Below, piece by piece: positions 34,649 through 43,862 of a DNA stretch of 64,000 nucleotides (its first letter is position 1; every line of letters starts with the position of its first letter). The notes beneath the pieces were generated by a model. That model was not told where the DNA came from, made no database searches, and saw nothing but the letters and a program-made list of their open reading frames with translations. The stretch lies in contig NZ_CP070228.1 in the NCBI RefSeq assembly GCF_016904675.1, forward strand, positions 806,001-870,000, read 5' to 3'. A program made the translations under genes and the position numbers. This stretch comes from Arcanobacterium phocisimile. GTDB lineage: Bacteria > Actinomycetota > Actinomycetes > Actinomycetales > Actinomycetaceae.

Positions 34649-35251
34649 ATGAAACTAATTTTGGTACGGCACGGACAAACATACTCAAACGAACGCGGAG
34701 CAATTGATACCGTCATTCCAGGCGCCTCACTAACTGAACTAGGCTGGAGTCAGGCGAACGACGTCGTCGCTGATCTTTTAACCTACGAGCCAGATGCTAT
34801 CTGGCGATCTGATACGTTGCGCACCGAACAGACCGCAACACCGTTAGCTACCCGGCTAGGTATCGAACCGGTGGTGCGCCCCGGATTGCGCGAAATCGCC
34901 GCAGGTTCGCTGGAAGGCGCAACTAAAGAATCCGCAATGCGCGAATACATCGGCACGATGCGTGCCTGGATCGCTGGCGAGTTAGATTTGCGTCTGGGTG
35001 GGGCTGATACCGGCCGCGAAACAGTTGACCGATTCGATGCTGTCGTGCGCGAAATCGAAGAATCGGGTGCGCAGCGTCCAGTGATCTTTGCCCACGCTGC
35101 AATTATCACCTATTGGCTTGGGGTGCGAGCCCAAGGAATTACTGAGGAAATGCGTAAAGTTCACCTCCACAACACTGGCATCGCCGTGGTGGAGGGAACT
35201 TTAGATACTGGGTATCACGCCCAGCGTTGGATGCATATTTACAAGCCGTAA
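34649..35251 (+). CDS. Histidine phosphatase family protein
   Basis: A 200-aa phosphoglycerate-mutase-like phosphatase. [13 protein letters not shown] holds the catalytic phospho-His (residue 8) and Arg. [11 protein letters not shown] and [15 protein letters not shown] match the middle motifs, and [14 protein letters not shown] carries the second His. GGAGAAGAAA precedes the ATG. The substrate cannot be told from sequence. Its place between glnE and glnA is seen in related actinobacteria. It overlaps the convergent glnA by 13 bases. Confidence 0.88.
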   Translation: MKLILVRHGQTYSNERGAIDTVIPGASLTELGWSQANDVVADLLTYEPDAIWRSDTLRTEQTATPLATRLGIEPVVRPGLREIAAGSLEGATKESAMREYIGTMRAWIAGELDLRLGGADTGRETVDRFDAVVREIEESGAQRPVIFAHAAIITYWLGVRAQGITEEMRKVHLHNTGIAVVEGTLDTGYHAQRWMHIYKP

Positions 35252-36666
35252 TACAGCTGGTACTCGTATGGATGAGGACGCTGACGCAACGGCTCGATTT
35301 CCATTTTCATCTTGTAATCGATCCAGGTAGCAATAATATCTTCGCTGAACACGCCACCTTCGGTGAGGTAGTCGTGGTCAGCTTCGAGTGCGCGCAGTGC
35401 CTCATCGAGAGTTGCCGGCAGTTGTGGGATCTGGGCGTGTTCTTCCGGTGGAAGCTCGTAAAGATCTTTATCGATCGGTGCCGCCGGTTCAATTCGGCGC
35501 TTAATACCGTCGATACCGGCCATGACCTGCGCAGCAAAAGCAAGGTATGGATTAGCTGATGGATCCGGAGTACGATACTCGATGCGCTTTGCTTTGGCTG
35601 AAGTCCCACCAGAAACCGGAATACGGATACATGCCGAACGGTTACGTGCCGAATACACAAGATTAACTGGAGCCTCAAAACCTGGGACTAATCGGTGGAA
35701 GGAATTAACCGACGGGTTGGTGAAGGCCAAAAGTGATGGAGCATGTTCGAGCAGACCGCCGATATACCAGCGTGCCACATCGGATAGTCCGCCATAACCG
35801 CGTTCGTCGAAGAAGAGCGGTTCGCCGTTCTTCCACAACGATTGGTGGCAATGCATACCCGAACCGTTATCGCCAAAGAGTGGTTTTGGCATGAAGGTAG
35901 CAGTCTTGCCAGATTCGATTGCGGCATTTTTGATAACGTATTTAAATTTCATCAAGTCGTCTGCGGCAGCGAGAAGCGTATCGAATTTGTAGTTGATCTC
36001 TTGCTGACCACCAGAGCCAACTTCGTGATGAGCTCGTTCAATCTTCAAACCGACCTGTTGGCAGAGTTTCGTCATCGTGTCACGCAAATCAGCCATCTGA
36101 TCGTGCGGGCTAACCGGGAAGTATCCAGCCTTCTGTTCGGTCTTATAACCGAGATTGTGGCCATTTTCGTCACGGCCAGTGTTCCAGAAAGCTTCAGCAG
36201 AATCGACGGAATAGAACGAATGCTGTGGAGTGTTTTGGTAGCGAATATCGTCAAAAATGAAGAATTCTGCTTCTGCTCCGATATAGACGGTGTCTGCGAT
36301 ACCAGTTGATCGTACATAGTCTTCGGCACGTTGAGCAATGATGCGCGGATCGCGATCGTAGGACTCGTTTGTGAACGGATCGACGACGAAGTGGTTAATC
36401 ACAAGGGTTTTCGCAATGCGGAAAGGATCGATGAATGCGGAGCTAAGATCAGGGACCAGCTTCATGTCAGACTCGTGAATCTCAGTGAACCCGCGTATCG
36501 ATGAGCCATCGAACATGATGCCCTCATCAAGGGATTCCGGTTCGAATGTATCGACTGGGATAGTGAAATGCTGCATCATCCCAGGCAGATCGCAAAAACG
36601 AACATCAATAAATTCAACACCTTCGTGGCGGATAAAATCTTTAGCTTGAGCTGACGATGTGAACAT
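35239..36666 (-). CDS. glnA: Glutamine synthetase, type I (adenylylatable)
   Basis: A 475-aa GSI-beta enzyme, the main ammonia-assimilating glutamine synthetase. It has [73 protein letters not shown] and [11 protein letters not shown]. The adenylylation site is [10 protein letters not shown] with Tyr about residue 403. GlnE encoded nearby would modify it. The stop lies inside the convergent phosphatase gene. Hairpin 36714-36752 separates it from the upstream DUF4191 gene, so it has its own promoter. Confidence 0.97.
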   Translation of the reverse strand: MFTSSAQAKDFIRHEGVEFIDVRFCDLPGMMQHFTIPVDTFEPESLDEGIMFDGSSIRGFTEIHESDMKLVPDLSSAFIDPFRIAKTLVINHFVVDPFTNESYDRDPRIIAQRAEDYVRSTGIADTVYIGAEAEFFIFDDIRYQNTPQHSFYSVDSAEAFWNTGRDENGHNLGYKTEQKAGYFPVSPHDQMADLRDTMTKLCQQVGLKIERAHHEVGSGGQQEINYKFDTLLAAADDLMKFKYVIKNAAIESGKTATFMPKPLFGDNGSGMHCHQSLWKNGEPLFFDERGYGGLSDVARWYIGGLLEHAPSLLAFTNPSVNSFHRLVPGFEAPVNLVYSARNRSACIRIPVSGGTSAKAKRIEYRTPDPSANPYLAFAAQVMAGIDGIKRRIEPAAPIDKDLYELPPEEHAQIPQLPATLDEALRALEADHDYLTEGGVFSEDIIATWIDYKMKMEIEPLRQRPHPYEYQLYYGL

Positions 36667-36713
36667 CAGAAAAGTCCTTCCTGCATCAGCAAATAGGGGT
36701 CACATATAAGTGT

Positions 36714-36752
36714 AATGTGGGGGTAGCTACGATGTGCAACTACCCCCACATT
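36714..36752 (-). terminator. Terminator between the DUF4191 gene and glnA
   Basis: Perfect 13-bp stem, AATGTGGGGGTAG (36714-36726) with 36740-36752, loop of 13. It stands 19 bases beyond the DUF4191 stop on the minus strand. Confidence 0.8.
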
Positions 36753-36770
36753 GTGAGACACGTATTTTAT

Positions 36771-37481
36771 TTACCGGCCACGCATGCCACGGCGATCAGG
36801 ACGGGCCTTGTACGGATCGACACCCTTGGGAATGCCGATCGGATTTGTTTTCACTGCATCCAAACGCTGGAAGACAGCTTGAACTTCCTGATTAGTGAGT
36901 TGTTTGGGCAATTTGCGCATGGCCCGCTGAAGCTTCAGGAGCGGAACTTGCCCTTCGCCGTCGCCCACAGAAATGATATGAACTGGTACGTTCGGAATAA
37001 CTCGGCGCAAGGACTGACGTTCCTCATTGGCAAGTTTCGCAGAACGTCCCTTATCGCCATCGGTAATAAGGACGACGCCCGGACGGCCAATAGCACGGAA
37101 GACCATATCTTGTGTGCGGGCGTTGAACCGCACCGGTTCTTCTGGAATGATCCAGCCACGTTTGATCTGCCCAAGCACAGCAGCTGATGCTCCCGGAATA
37201 CCGTTAATCTTGGCGTATGACGCACGCTTGACTAATTCAACCAGAATGTAGAGCGAGAGTGTGATGGCGAGCAACGTGAAGAGAATCGGCCACAAAATCC
37301 ATCGACCGGTGACCATACCCAGGATAACTCCAAGCGCAATACCACCGATAAGGGGACCAAAGATGGCGAACGGAGTCCACGAGTAGGTTTCCTTGGAGAT
37401 GCTGTACGCTTCACCAAGATAGGAATACCAGCGCTTCTTCTTTGGCTTCTTCATCTTTGCTTCTTTACGCTCTTTTGCCAT
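36771..37481 (-). CDS. DUF4191 domain membrane protein
   Basis: A 236-aa protein starting with a very basic stretch (KERKEAKMKKPKKKRWYSYL). Two adjacent transmembrane segments follow (PFAIFGPLIGGIALGVILGM and WILWPILFTLLAITLSLYIL). The long C-terminal cytoplasmic part contains MVFRAIGRPGVVLITDGDKG and ends with a basic tail. DUF4191 proteins are widespread in actinobacteria near glnA and lipoate genes; function unknown. ATG 37481 has AAAGGAT 5 bases upstream; 37502 would be a less supported start. Confidence 0.88.
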   Translation of the reverse strand: MAKERKEAKMKKPKKKRWYSYLGEAYSISKETYSWTPFAIFGPLIGGIALGVILGMVTGRWILWPILFTLLAITLSLYILVELVKRASYAKINGIPGASAAVLGQIKRGWIIPEEPVRFNARTQDMVFRAIGRPGVVLITDGDKGRSAKLANEERQSLRRVIPNVPVHIISVGDGEGQVPLLKLQRAMRKLPKQLTNQEVQAVFQRLDAVKTNPIGIPKGVDPYKARPDRRGMRGR

Positions 37482-37553
37482 GACTATCCTTTTGTTTTTC
37501 ACGTATGGAACTAGTGCCGATTTTACGTCAGTAACGCCAAAAGCTCCAATGCT

Positions 37554-38738
37554 CTAAGCGCACAATTTGTTTCGGTCAGATACCAAGGTGGCAACGGCGA
37601 TAAGAATACCGGCAAGTGCGCACACATAGAAGCCATAAGAGGCGGAATATTCAACTATTTGCCCGGTGACCGAGGCTGACGTTGCCACGCCAAGGACGTT
37701 AACTGAACCAAGAGCGGTCACGGCAACGGCATCGCCGCCGCGTGGTGCGCGCGTGCCAGCTAGCGTAAAGATCGCTACTGATGCTGGACCGATCGCAAGG
37801 CCGGTGAGAAAAACTGCAACTGCCAAATATATAGGAGACGGCACAATGGAACAGAAAACGGAGCCGAGAGCTAGGCCAGATCCGCCGAGCACGATGCGCA
37901 TCGAGTATGTCATCCAATCGGGGAGAATCACTGAGCCAAGGGCGGTGATGGCCGCGCCTAACCCCATCATTGCGTAAATGATTCCCGCATGACTAGCAGT
38001 ACCTTGTTGTTGGGAAAATGCGGTAACGGAGGTTTGTGCCGCGCCGAAAAACATGCCTAAAGCAAGCATCGCTAATAACGGGGTGCGAACCGCGGCAAGA
38101 ACTTTGGCGATTGATGGAGCTTTTTTGCCGTCACCATGTGAAGCCGGACCGACAGAATAGGGTGAGAGAGCAAAGGGGATAACACACGTAGCAACGATTA
38201 ATGCCGCGAGGATCAGTGCGGCCTGTGGATTAAAAGCCGAGGCGATAACTCCAACTAAGGCTGGACCGAAGACGAATCCCATTTCGTCAGCAACTGATTC
38301 CCAGGACAACGCTGCACCGAGTTCATGGCGACCATGTGTCACCGGATACCAACGTACACGCGCCAAAGCACCTAGTGGAATGGTTGTGGCACCGACAAAA
38401 ACCGCGAGGCAGATAACAACCCATATTGGGGTGGTTTTGGTGAGTATCAACGTCAGTGTCAGCAACGCGATAATGTTAACCGGAGCGATCACTAGTAGCG
38501 GTAGGCGTTGACCGTAATTGTCGGTCAGGCGCCCAATTGTTGGGCCAGCGATGCCGGTTGCGATGGCCAATCCCGCAGACGCTAACGATGCTGTGGCGAC
38601 GGAGCCTGTTACTGCCGTGACTAAGGTGAGGACTCCAATAATTGTCATTGACGTTGGAAAACGGCCAATTAATGAAATGAGGAGATAGCCGTATCCGGTT
38701 AGTTTGGGAAGTTGGCGATAACTTGAAAAACTACTCAC
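37554..38738 (-). CDS. MFS transporter
   Basis: A 394-aa major facilitator with about 12 transmembrane segments in two similar halves. TGIAGPTIGRLTDNYGQRLP is the loop 2-3 signature (G-x-L-x-D-R-x-G-R-like). The second half starts after a cytoplasmic loop near SHGDGKKAPSIAKVLAAVRT. No substrate can be assigned; it resembles drug/metabolite exporters. No partner genes adjoin; a 200-base gap with a terminator separates it from the E2 gene on the same strand. Confidence 0.85.
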   Translation of the reverse strand: MSSFSSYRQLPKLTGYGYLLISLIGRFPTSMTIIGVLTLVTAVTGSVATASLASAGLAIATGIAGPTIGRLTDNYGQRLPLLVIAPVNIIALLTLTLILTKTTPIWVVICLAVFVGATTIPLGALARVRWYPVTHGRHELGAALSWESVADEMGFVFGPALVGVIASAFNPQAALILAALIVATCVIPFALSPYSVGPASHGDGKKAPSIAKVLAAVRTPLLAMLALGMFFGAAQTSVTAFSQQQGTASHAGIIYAMMGLGAAITALGSVILPDWMTYSMRIVLGGSGLALGSVFCSIVPSPIYLAVAVFLTGLAIGPASVAIFTLAGTRAPRGGDAVAVTALGSVNVLGVATSASVTGQIVEYSASYGFYVCALAGILIAVATLVSDRNKLCA

Positions 38739-38880
38739 GCCGCTCCGATCGATATATGAAATATTGATTATATGTTTACCGTCCAGTTATGTGCCATCTT
38801 ACGACTGTTGTAGGTACTATGCATTCTGCGAGTCGTGCCGGGCAGAGTATTTTCAACATCATGCTAGGCAGGTAGATATA

Positions 38881-38918
38881 AGTGTGGTGGGACAGCCCGA
38901 GAGCGGTCCCACCACACT
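38881..38918 (-). terminator. Terminator of the E2 gene
   Basis: Perfect 13-bp stem, AGTGTGGTGGGAC (38881-38893) with 38906-38918, 21 bases past the stop of the E2 gene. TATATCTACC follows on the minus strand. Confidence 0.8.
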
Positions 38919-38939
38919 AGATGAGGTTATTTGTTTTGG

Positions 38940-40673
38940 TTACAGACCAAGTTCCCCAGCGAAATCTGCTTCTTCGAGACGCATCTTGACATCACGCAGG
39001 TAGCGAGAAGCATCTGCGCCGTCGACGATGCGGTGATCGTAAGAGATGGACAGGTAGCACTTGGAGCGGATGGAAATAACTTCGTTTCCGTCTTCGTCCT
39101 TGACTACTGCAGGAGCCTTAAAGATAGCTCCGGTACCCATGATCGCCACGTTTGGTTGGTTGATGATTGGCGTATCGAAGAGAGCGCCAATCGAACCAGT
39201 GTTGGTAATAGTGAAGGTGGAGCCGGAGAGTTCGTCGGAACCGATCTTGCCGTCACGGGTACGTGCTGCGAGATCGCCAACAGCCTTCGAAATACCAGCG
39301 ATGTTGAGATCGCCAGCATTCTTAATGACTGGAACGAACAGGCCCTTTGGTGTGTCAACTGCAATGCCGACATGCTCCACATTGTGGTAGACAATCTCGT
39401 TGCTTTCTACCGAAGAGTTGATAATCGGATGTGCCTTGAGCGCTTCAGTTGCCGCTTGGATGAAGAATGGCAAGAAGGTGAGCTTGACGCCTTCGCGTGC
39501 CAAGAAACCATCTTTGGCAGCTGCACGTAGCTTAACGATCTTAGTGACATCAACTTCCATCACAGTGGTCAACTGTGCGGAGGTTTCGAGGGACTCGATC
39601 ATGCGCTTAGCGATGGTTTTGCGCAGACCAGTCATCTTCTGGCGTGTACCGCGCTTTGAAGCAGCTTCCTGAGCCTTTGAAGCGATTGCAGACTTCACTG
39701 AACCGCTTGCGGCCGGAGCTGCTGGAGCAGCCGTAGGTGCTGGAGCAACGGCAGCTTGCTTAGCGGCTTCAGCCGCGGCTTCTACGTCTTGACGGCGAAT
39801 ACGGTTTCCGACACCGGTTCCGGTGACAGATTCGAGGTCGACGCCGAGATCCTTCGCGAGCTTGCGGACGATCGGAGTGACGTAGGATGACTTTCCATCT
39901 TCTGGAGTTGTGGCAACTGGTGCCGGAGCTGGGGTAGCAGGTGCCGGAGCTGGGGTGGCAGTTGCTGGAGCTGGGGTGGCAGGTGCTGGAGCTGCCGGAG
40001 CAGTTTCTTCCTGAGGTGCTGCCTGCGCTACTGGAGCTGAGGCAGCAGCTGGTGAACTACTCTCACCACCGATGACAGCAAGGATGGTACCAACTTCGAC
40101 GGTTTCGTCTTCTTGAACAACAATCTGTGAGAGTACGCCAGCGGCAGGTGCTGGAACTTCGGTATCGACCTTGTCCGTGGAGACTTCGACAATTGGCTCA
40201 TCTGCTTCGACGGTGTCGCCGACCTGCTTGAGCCAGGTGGTCACAGTTCCTTCGTTAACGGACTCGCCAAGAGCTGGCATGACGACGTTGACGCCGTCGC
40301 CAGAGCCACCAGCCGGAGCTGGATTTTCACGGTGTGGAGCCTGAGCTTCTGCCTGTGCTTGTGGAAGAGGCTCGGAGCCTTCGCCAGAACCGTCGTTTTC
40401 TGCCGGTGCTTGTTGGGCTGGAGCATCCACGCCAGAACCATCACCAATGTAGCCCAAAACGGTGCCGACATCGACAGTTTCGTCCTCGTTAACCACAATT
40501 CTTTCGAGAGTTCCAGATGCAGGTGCCGGAACTTCGGTGTCTACTTTATCAGTGGATACTTCAACGATAGGTTCATCAACTTCAACGTATTCACCCACTT
40601 GCTTGAGCCAGGTGGTAACTGTTCCTTCGTTGACAGATTCGCCCAGTGCGGGCATCTTAATTTCTTCAGACAT
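38940..40673 (-). CDS. 2-oxoacid dehydrogenase E2 (dihydrolipoamide acyltransferase), two lipoyl domains
   Basis: A 577-aa E2 core of the pyruvate (and perhaps 2-oxoglutarate) dehydrogenase complex. Lipoyl domain 1 covers residues 1-80, with the lipoylated Lys at 43 in EVSTDKVDTEV; lipoyl domain 2 has the same motif near 175. They are joined by Ala/Pro-rich flexible linkers (many PAPATPAPA repeats, residues 220-260). The E3-binding domain is YVTPIVRKLAKDLGVDLESV. The catalytic domain ends with SYDHRIVDGADASRYL, containing the active His. It lies directly after lpd (15 bases), and AceE is encoded at the window start. Often annotated sucB or aceF; which acyl group it serves is open. Confidence 0.94.
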   Translation of the reverse strand: MSEEIKMPALGESVNEGTVTTWLKQVGEYVEVDEPIVEVSTDKVDTEVPAPASGTLERIVVNEDETVDVGTVLGYIGDGSGVDAPAQQAPAENDGSGEGSEPLPQAQAEAQAPHRENPAPAGGSGDGVNVVMPALGESVNEGTVTTWLKQVGDTVEADEPIVEVSTDKVDTEVPAPAAGVLSQIVVQEDETVEVGTILAVIGGESSSPAAASAPVAQAAPQEETAPAAPAPATPAPATATPAPAPATPAPAPVATTPEDGKSSYVTPIVRKLAKDLGVDLESVTGTGVGNRIRRQDVEAAAEAAKQAAVAPAPTAAPAAPAASGSVKSAIASKAQEAASKRGTRQKMTGLRKTIAKRMIESLETSAQLTTVMEVDVTKIVKLRAAAKDGFLAREGVKLTFLPFFIQAATEALKAHPIINSSVESNEIVYHNVEHVGIAVDTPKGLFVPVIKNAGDLNIAGISKAVGDLAARTRDGKIGSDELSGSTFTITNTGSIGALFDTPIINQPNVAIMGTGAIFKAPAVVKDEDGNEVISIRSKCYLSISYDHRIVDGADASRYLRDVKMRLEEADFAGELGL

Positions 40674-40688
40674 GTGAAACTCCCTGTC

Positions 40689-42065
40689 TCAGTTGTGTGT
40701 GTGAAGTGGTTTGCCAGACAGCGCTAAAATGGCCTCACCAAGAGATTCGTTTTGAGTTGGATGGGCATGGATAAGACCTTCGAAGTCTTCTGGGAAGGCT
40801 TCCCATGCGACCATAAGCTCGCCTTCGCCGATCTGCTCGCCCATGCGGGCACCAATTGCGTGGAAACCTACAATTGGTCCGTCTTTTTCGCGAACGAGCT
40901 TGACGAAACCAGTGGTACCGAGCATTTGCGACTTACCGTTGCCAGCAAGGTTGAATTCGGCAACTTCGACGTTTTCTTTGCCGTACTTCTCTTCCGCTTG
41001 AGGTTGGGTCAAACCTACCGATGAGATCTCTGGGTCACAATAAGTAACCTTTGGAATGAGATTCTCGTCAATAGCCTTCGGATTCATGCCTGCGATTTCT
41101 TCAGCGACGAAGATGCCGTGGAGGAAGCCACGGTGAGCAAGCTGCGGGCCTGGAACGATGTCGCCAACTGCATAAATATTACCGACTCCGGTGTGAAGGC
41201 GTTCATTGGTTATCACGAAGTCACGTTCGAGTTTTATGCCGTGTTGTTCGTAGCCCAAATTCTGGGTGGCTGGGCCACGCCCAATAGCGATCAGTAAGAG
41301 ATCAGCGTCGAATTGCTTGCCGTCTTGAGTGAATACATGTACACCGTTGGCATCTTCTTCAACGCGATCGAACATCGTCTTAGTCTTGAACGTAATTTTA
41401 CGCTTGCGGAACTGGCGCTCGAGCATCTTCGAGATGGCTGGATCCTCGTTTGGGACGAGTCGATCGAGGCCTTCAATAATGGTCACATCCGTGCCGAATG
41501 AGGCCCATACGGAAGCGAATTCAACGCCAATAACACCACCGCCGAGAACCACGACAGAGTTTGGAACATAGTCAAGCTGGAGAGCTTGCTCGGAAGTGAT
41601 GACTCGATCAGTGATCGTTTGGCCGATGGTCTTGGAATACGAGCCGGAGGCTAGAACGATGTTCTTGCCTTTAAGTCGGCGTCCATTTACTTCAACCGTA
41701 TCTTGGGCGACGAGTCGCCCCCAACCATGAACTGTCTCGACTCCACGAGTGTCGATAAGGCCGGTCAGGCCTTTGTACATCCTCTCAATGACGCCATTCT
41801 TGTACGAATTTAGAGCGTTCATGTCGATGCCATCGAAGCTGCTCTTAAGTCCAATATGAGCTCCGTCGCGTACTTCATCTGCGACTTCTGCTACATGGAG
41901 GAGTGCTTTCGTTGGAATACATCCGCGATGTAGACAAGTACCGCCTACCTTATCGCCCTCTACAAGTGCGACGGATAGACCAAGTTGTGCGGCTCGCATT
42001 GCTGTTGCGTAACCGCCTGAACCTGCACCGAGAACGACGACGTCGTATTCTTTAGTCTCTGACAC
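40689..42065 (-). CDS. lpdA: Dihydrolipoamide dehydrogenase (E3)
   Basis: A 458-aa FAD disulfide reductase that reoxidises the lipoyl groups of E2 with NAD+. FAD motif VVVLGAGSGGYATAMRAAQL, redox disulfide in GGTCLHRGCIPTKALLH, NAD motif VVVLGGGVIGVEFASVWASF, second FAD site GNIYAVGDIVPGPQLAHRGF, and the C-terminal His-Glu of HAHPTQNESLGEAI. First gene of the lpd-E2 operon. Full length. Confidence 0.96.
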   Translation of the reverse strand: MSETKEYDVVVLGAGSGGYATAMRAAQLGLSVALVEGDKVGGTCLHRGCIPTKALLHVAEVADEVRDGAHIGLKSSFDGIDMNALNSYKNGVIERMYKGLTGLIDTRGVETVHGWGRLVAQDTVEVNGRRLKGKNIVLASGSYSKTIGQTITDRVITSEQALQLDYVPNSVVVLGGGVIGVEFASVWASFGTDVTIIEGLDRLVPNEDPAISKMLERQFRKRKITFKTKTMFDRVEEDANGVHVFTQDGKQFDADLLLIAIGRGPATQNLGYEQHGIKLERDFVITNERLHTGVGNIYAVGDIVPGPQLAHRGFLHGIFVAEEIAGMNPKAIDENLIPKVTYCDPEISSVGLTQPQAEEKYGKENVEVAEFNLAGNGKSQMLGTTGFVKLVREKDGPIVGFHAIGARMGEQIGEGELMVAWEAFPEDFEGLIHAHPTQNESLGEAILALSGKPLHTHN

Positions 42066-42297
42066 TTACCTCTCCCTCGAGTTGCCGTTTGGGCGCTGGT
42101 GAGCCCAGTCCCTTAGGTATATTGTCCCACTTCGGACGAGATATTGCTCATTAATACGCGAGTTAATTACGTAATGAATGTTACGTGTGAGGTTTTCGCA
42201 GTGGAGAAACGCTGTGGGGCGGAAGCGCACCGTTATGGAATGGGCTGTGATGAATTAGTGCATACAAGTGCGCCTTCTCTTGCATACAATAGAGGAC
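42066..42297. promoter_or_regulatory. Divergent region between lpd and a small hypothetical gene
   Basis: About 230 bases without a gene. TATTGTCCCACTTCGG and repeated ACGTAA words occur near 42120-42190, but no promoter pair could be chosen with confidence. Confidence 0.35.
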
Positions 42298-42615
42298 ATG
42301 GTTTGGTTTTTTGGTAAGTCAGCGCGTTCGGCGGCGAAACAAGCTCGTGGTGAAACGTTCGCATATCTATCGGATTTTGTGCGGACTCGGCAGGGTGTGG
42401 AAGCGTATTTTGAAGAGGCGACCCCACGTAATCCGACGTCGATCGTCTTGGTTGCCTATGACGGTGAGTGGACCCGGCGTAAAGTCCCTGATCTTTCGGC
42501 TGCAAAAGAATTGTGTGAGCAGTTAGCTGTGCCACTTTATGATGTAGCTCAAACTGGCTATCCTCGGTCGATGCGTGAGTGGACGGTGAAAAACCCGGGA
42601 TCTAACCGGAGGTAA
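42298..42615 (+). CDS. Conserved hypothetical protein next to lpd
   Basis: A 105-aa cytoplasmic protein starting MVWFFGKSARSAAKQARGET and ending basic (SMREWTVKNPGSNRR). The middle (TSIVLVAYDGEWTRRKVPDL, then AAKELCEQLAVPLYDVAQTG YP) looks like a compact alpha/beta fold. Similar small proteins lie next to lpd or lipoate genes in actinobacteria; no function is known to me. ATG 42298 has GAGGA just upstream; the frame is open from 42268. Confidence 0.78.
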   Translation: MVWFFGKSARSAAKQARGETFAYLSDFVRTRQGVEAYFEEATPRNPTSIVLVAYDGEWTRRKVPDLSAAKELCEQLAVPLYDVAQTGYPRSMREWTVKNPGSNRR

Positions 42616-42773
42616 TGCTTAACTGAAGTATTGTCACGTACACTCACATCTCTAGGTGTTCACATTATGGTTCACGTGTATCCATTATGTGAGATTGGGC
42701 TGGTCAAGTCTACGATTTTCTCTACACAATAGAGACTCCCGCAAAGGACAACCCAATCCTGAAATGGAGAAAA

Positions 42774-43646
42774 ATGAAAATCTCACGTACCCGCTCGTTT
42801 TACGCAAAGGCTATGGCAATGTTTGCTGTCGCTGGAATGGCGCTCTCGGCTTGCTCTTCCACCTCGGCAGATAAATCGGGCGAGCACCTAGAACCAATGA
42901 AGGAGAAGGGTCATATGGCGAAAGTTGATGCACTCGTCGTTTCCGCCATGGATGAAGAAATGGCTCCATTTTTGGAAGAAGTCGCTGACTACAACCCAGA
43001 AGAGATCGAGTCGCCAGTAGGTAAGCTCTACCGTGCAAAGAAAGACGACGTCGATGTGCTTATGGTTGTTACCGGCATTGGTATGACCGCCGACGCTTCC
43101 GTTCTATCCTGGACCTTGGCTCACTACCAGCCAGAAGTCATCGTTGCCATCGGTTCGGCAGGGGGCATGGCTGCTGATTCGCGCGTCGGCCAGGTTGTTG
43201 TTGGTACCGAATACACCAACGGCGGCGCTGACGGCACCGTATTTGGTTACGTCCGCGGCCAGGTTCCTGGCCAGCCAGAAATATTCACTGGGGATCAGAA
43301 GATGATCACGGCGCTCGAAACCGTTGCCAAAGAAGCTGAAAAAGACAATATGACGGTACGCTTTGGTCAGATGCTCTCCTCAGACGCCTTCATTACCGAA
43401 GTGAATGTTGAAGATCGTCGCGAAGCATTCCCTGCAGTAGTCACCGCTGATATGGAGTCGCATGCTGCATCCCAGGTTGCTCATGCATTTGGTATCCCAT
43501 TCGTATCAATTCGTGCAATCTCTGATCTGTGCGGCAAGCCAGATGATCAGTCAGTCTCTTTTCACGAGGAACTCGACGTCGTTGCGAAGTCGTCAGCACA
43601 TGTTGCGTTCGAAGGACTCAAGCAGGCTGGCTACGTGAAGTTCTGA
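42774..43646 (+). CDS. MTA/SAH nucleosidase, predicted lipoprotein
   Basis: A 290-aa protein. Residues 1-27 form a lipoprotein signal with lipobox ALSAC and acylated Cys27. The mature part is a 5'-methylthioadenosine/S-adenosylhomocysteine nucleosidase. It has VDALVVSAMDEEMAPF (catalytic Glu), VIVAIGSAGGMA, TVFGYVRGQVPGQP, VTADMESHAASQVAHAFGIP (ribose-binding Met-Glu) and IRAISDLCG (catalytic Asp). It would cleave MTA, SAH or related nucleosides on the outer membrane face rather than in the cytoplasm, where the enzyme normally works. GGAGA precedes the ATG. Single gene with its own terminator. Confidence 0.9.
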   Translation: MKISRTRSFYAKAMAMFAVAGMALSACSSTSADKSGEHLEPMKEKGHMAKVDALVVSAMDEEMAPFLEEVADYNPEEIESPVGKLYRAKKDDVDVLMVVTGIGMTADASVLSWTLAHYQPEVIVAIGSAGGMAADSRVGQVVVGTEYTNGGADGTVFGYVRGQVPGQPEIFTGDQKMITALETVAKEAEKDNMTVRFGQMLSSDAFITEVNVEDRREAFPAVVTADMESHAASQVAHAFGIPFVSIRAISDLCGKPDDQSVSFHEELDVVAKSSAHVAFEGLKQAGYVKF

Positions 43647-43685
43647 TACTTCCACCAGGCCCGTCATCGAGCCTGACAAAACTCA

Positions 43686-43713
43686 GACGAGGGGCTAAAG
43701 TTAGCCCCTCGTC
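43686..43713 (+). terminator. Terminator of the nucleosidase gene
   Basis: Perfect 13-bp stem GACGAGGGGCTAA (43686-43698) with 43701-43713, loop AG, followed by GTTGTATAT. Confidence 0.88.
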
Positions 43714-43787
43714 GTTGTATATCGAGAGTTCATCCAACAAGGAAGCGAGTGCGCGCGAATTATGTGAACGCGCCACCCGAAACGAAT

Positions 43788-43817
43788 GCCGGGGCATGGA
43801 AAACTCCGTGCCCCGGC
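43788..43817 (-). terminator. Hairpin downstream of pepA
   Basis: GCCGGGGCA (43788-43796) pairs with TGCCCCGGC (43809-43817). It lies 46 bases after the pepA stop on the minus strand and is probably its terminator. Confidence 0.6.
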
Positions 43818-43862
43818 AGCTGGTCCTCCAAGCTAGGGAGCTAAGAGTGAACGATTTAGTGG

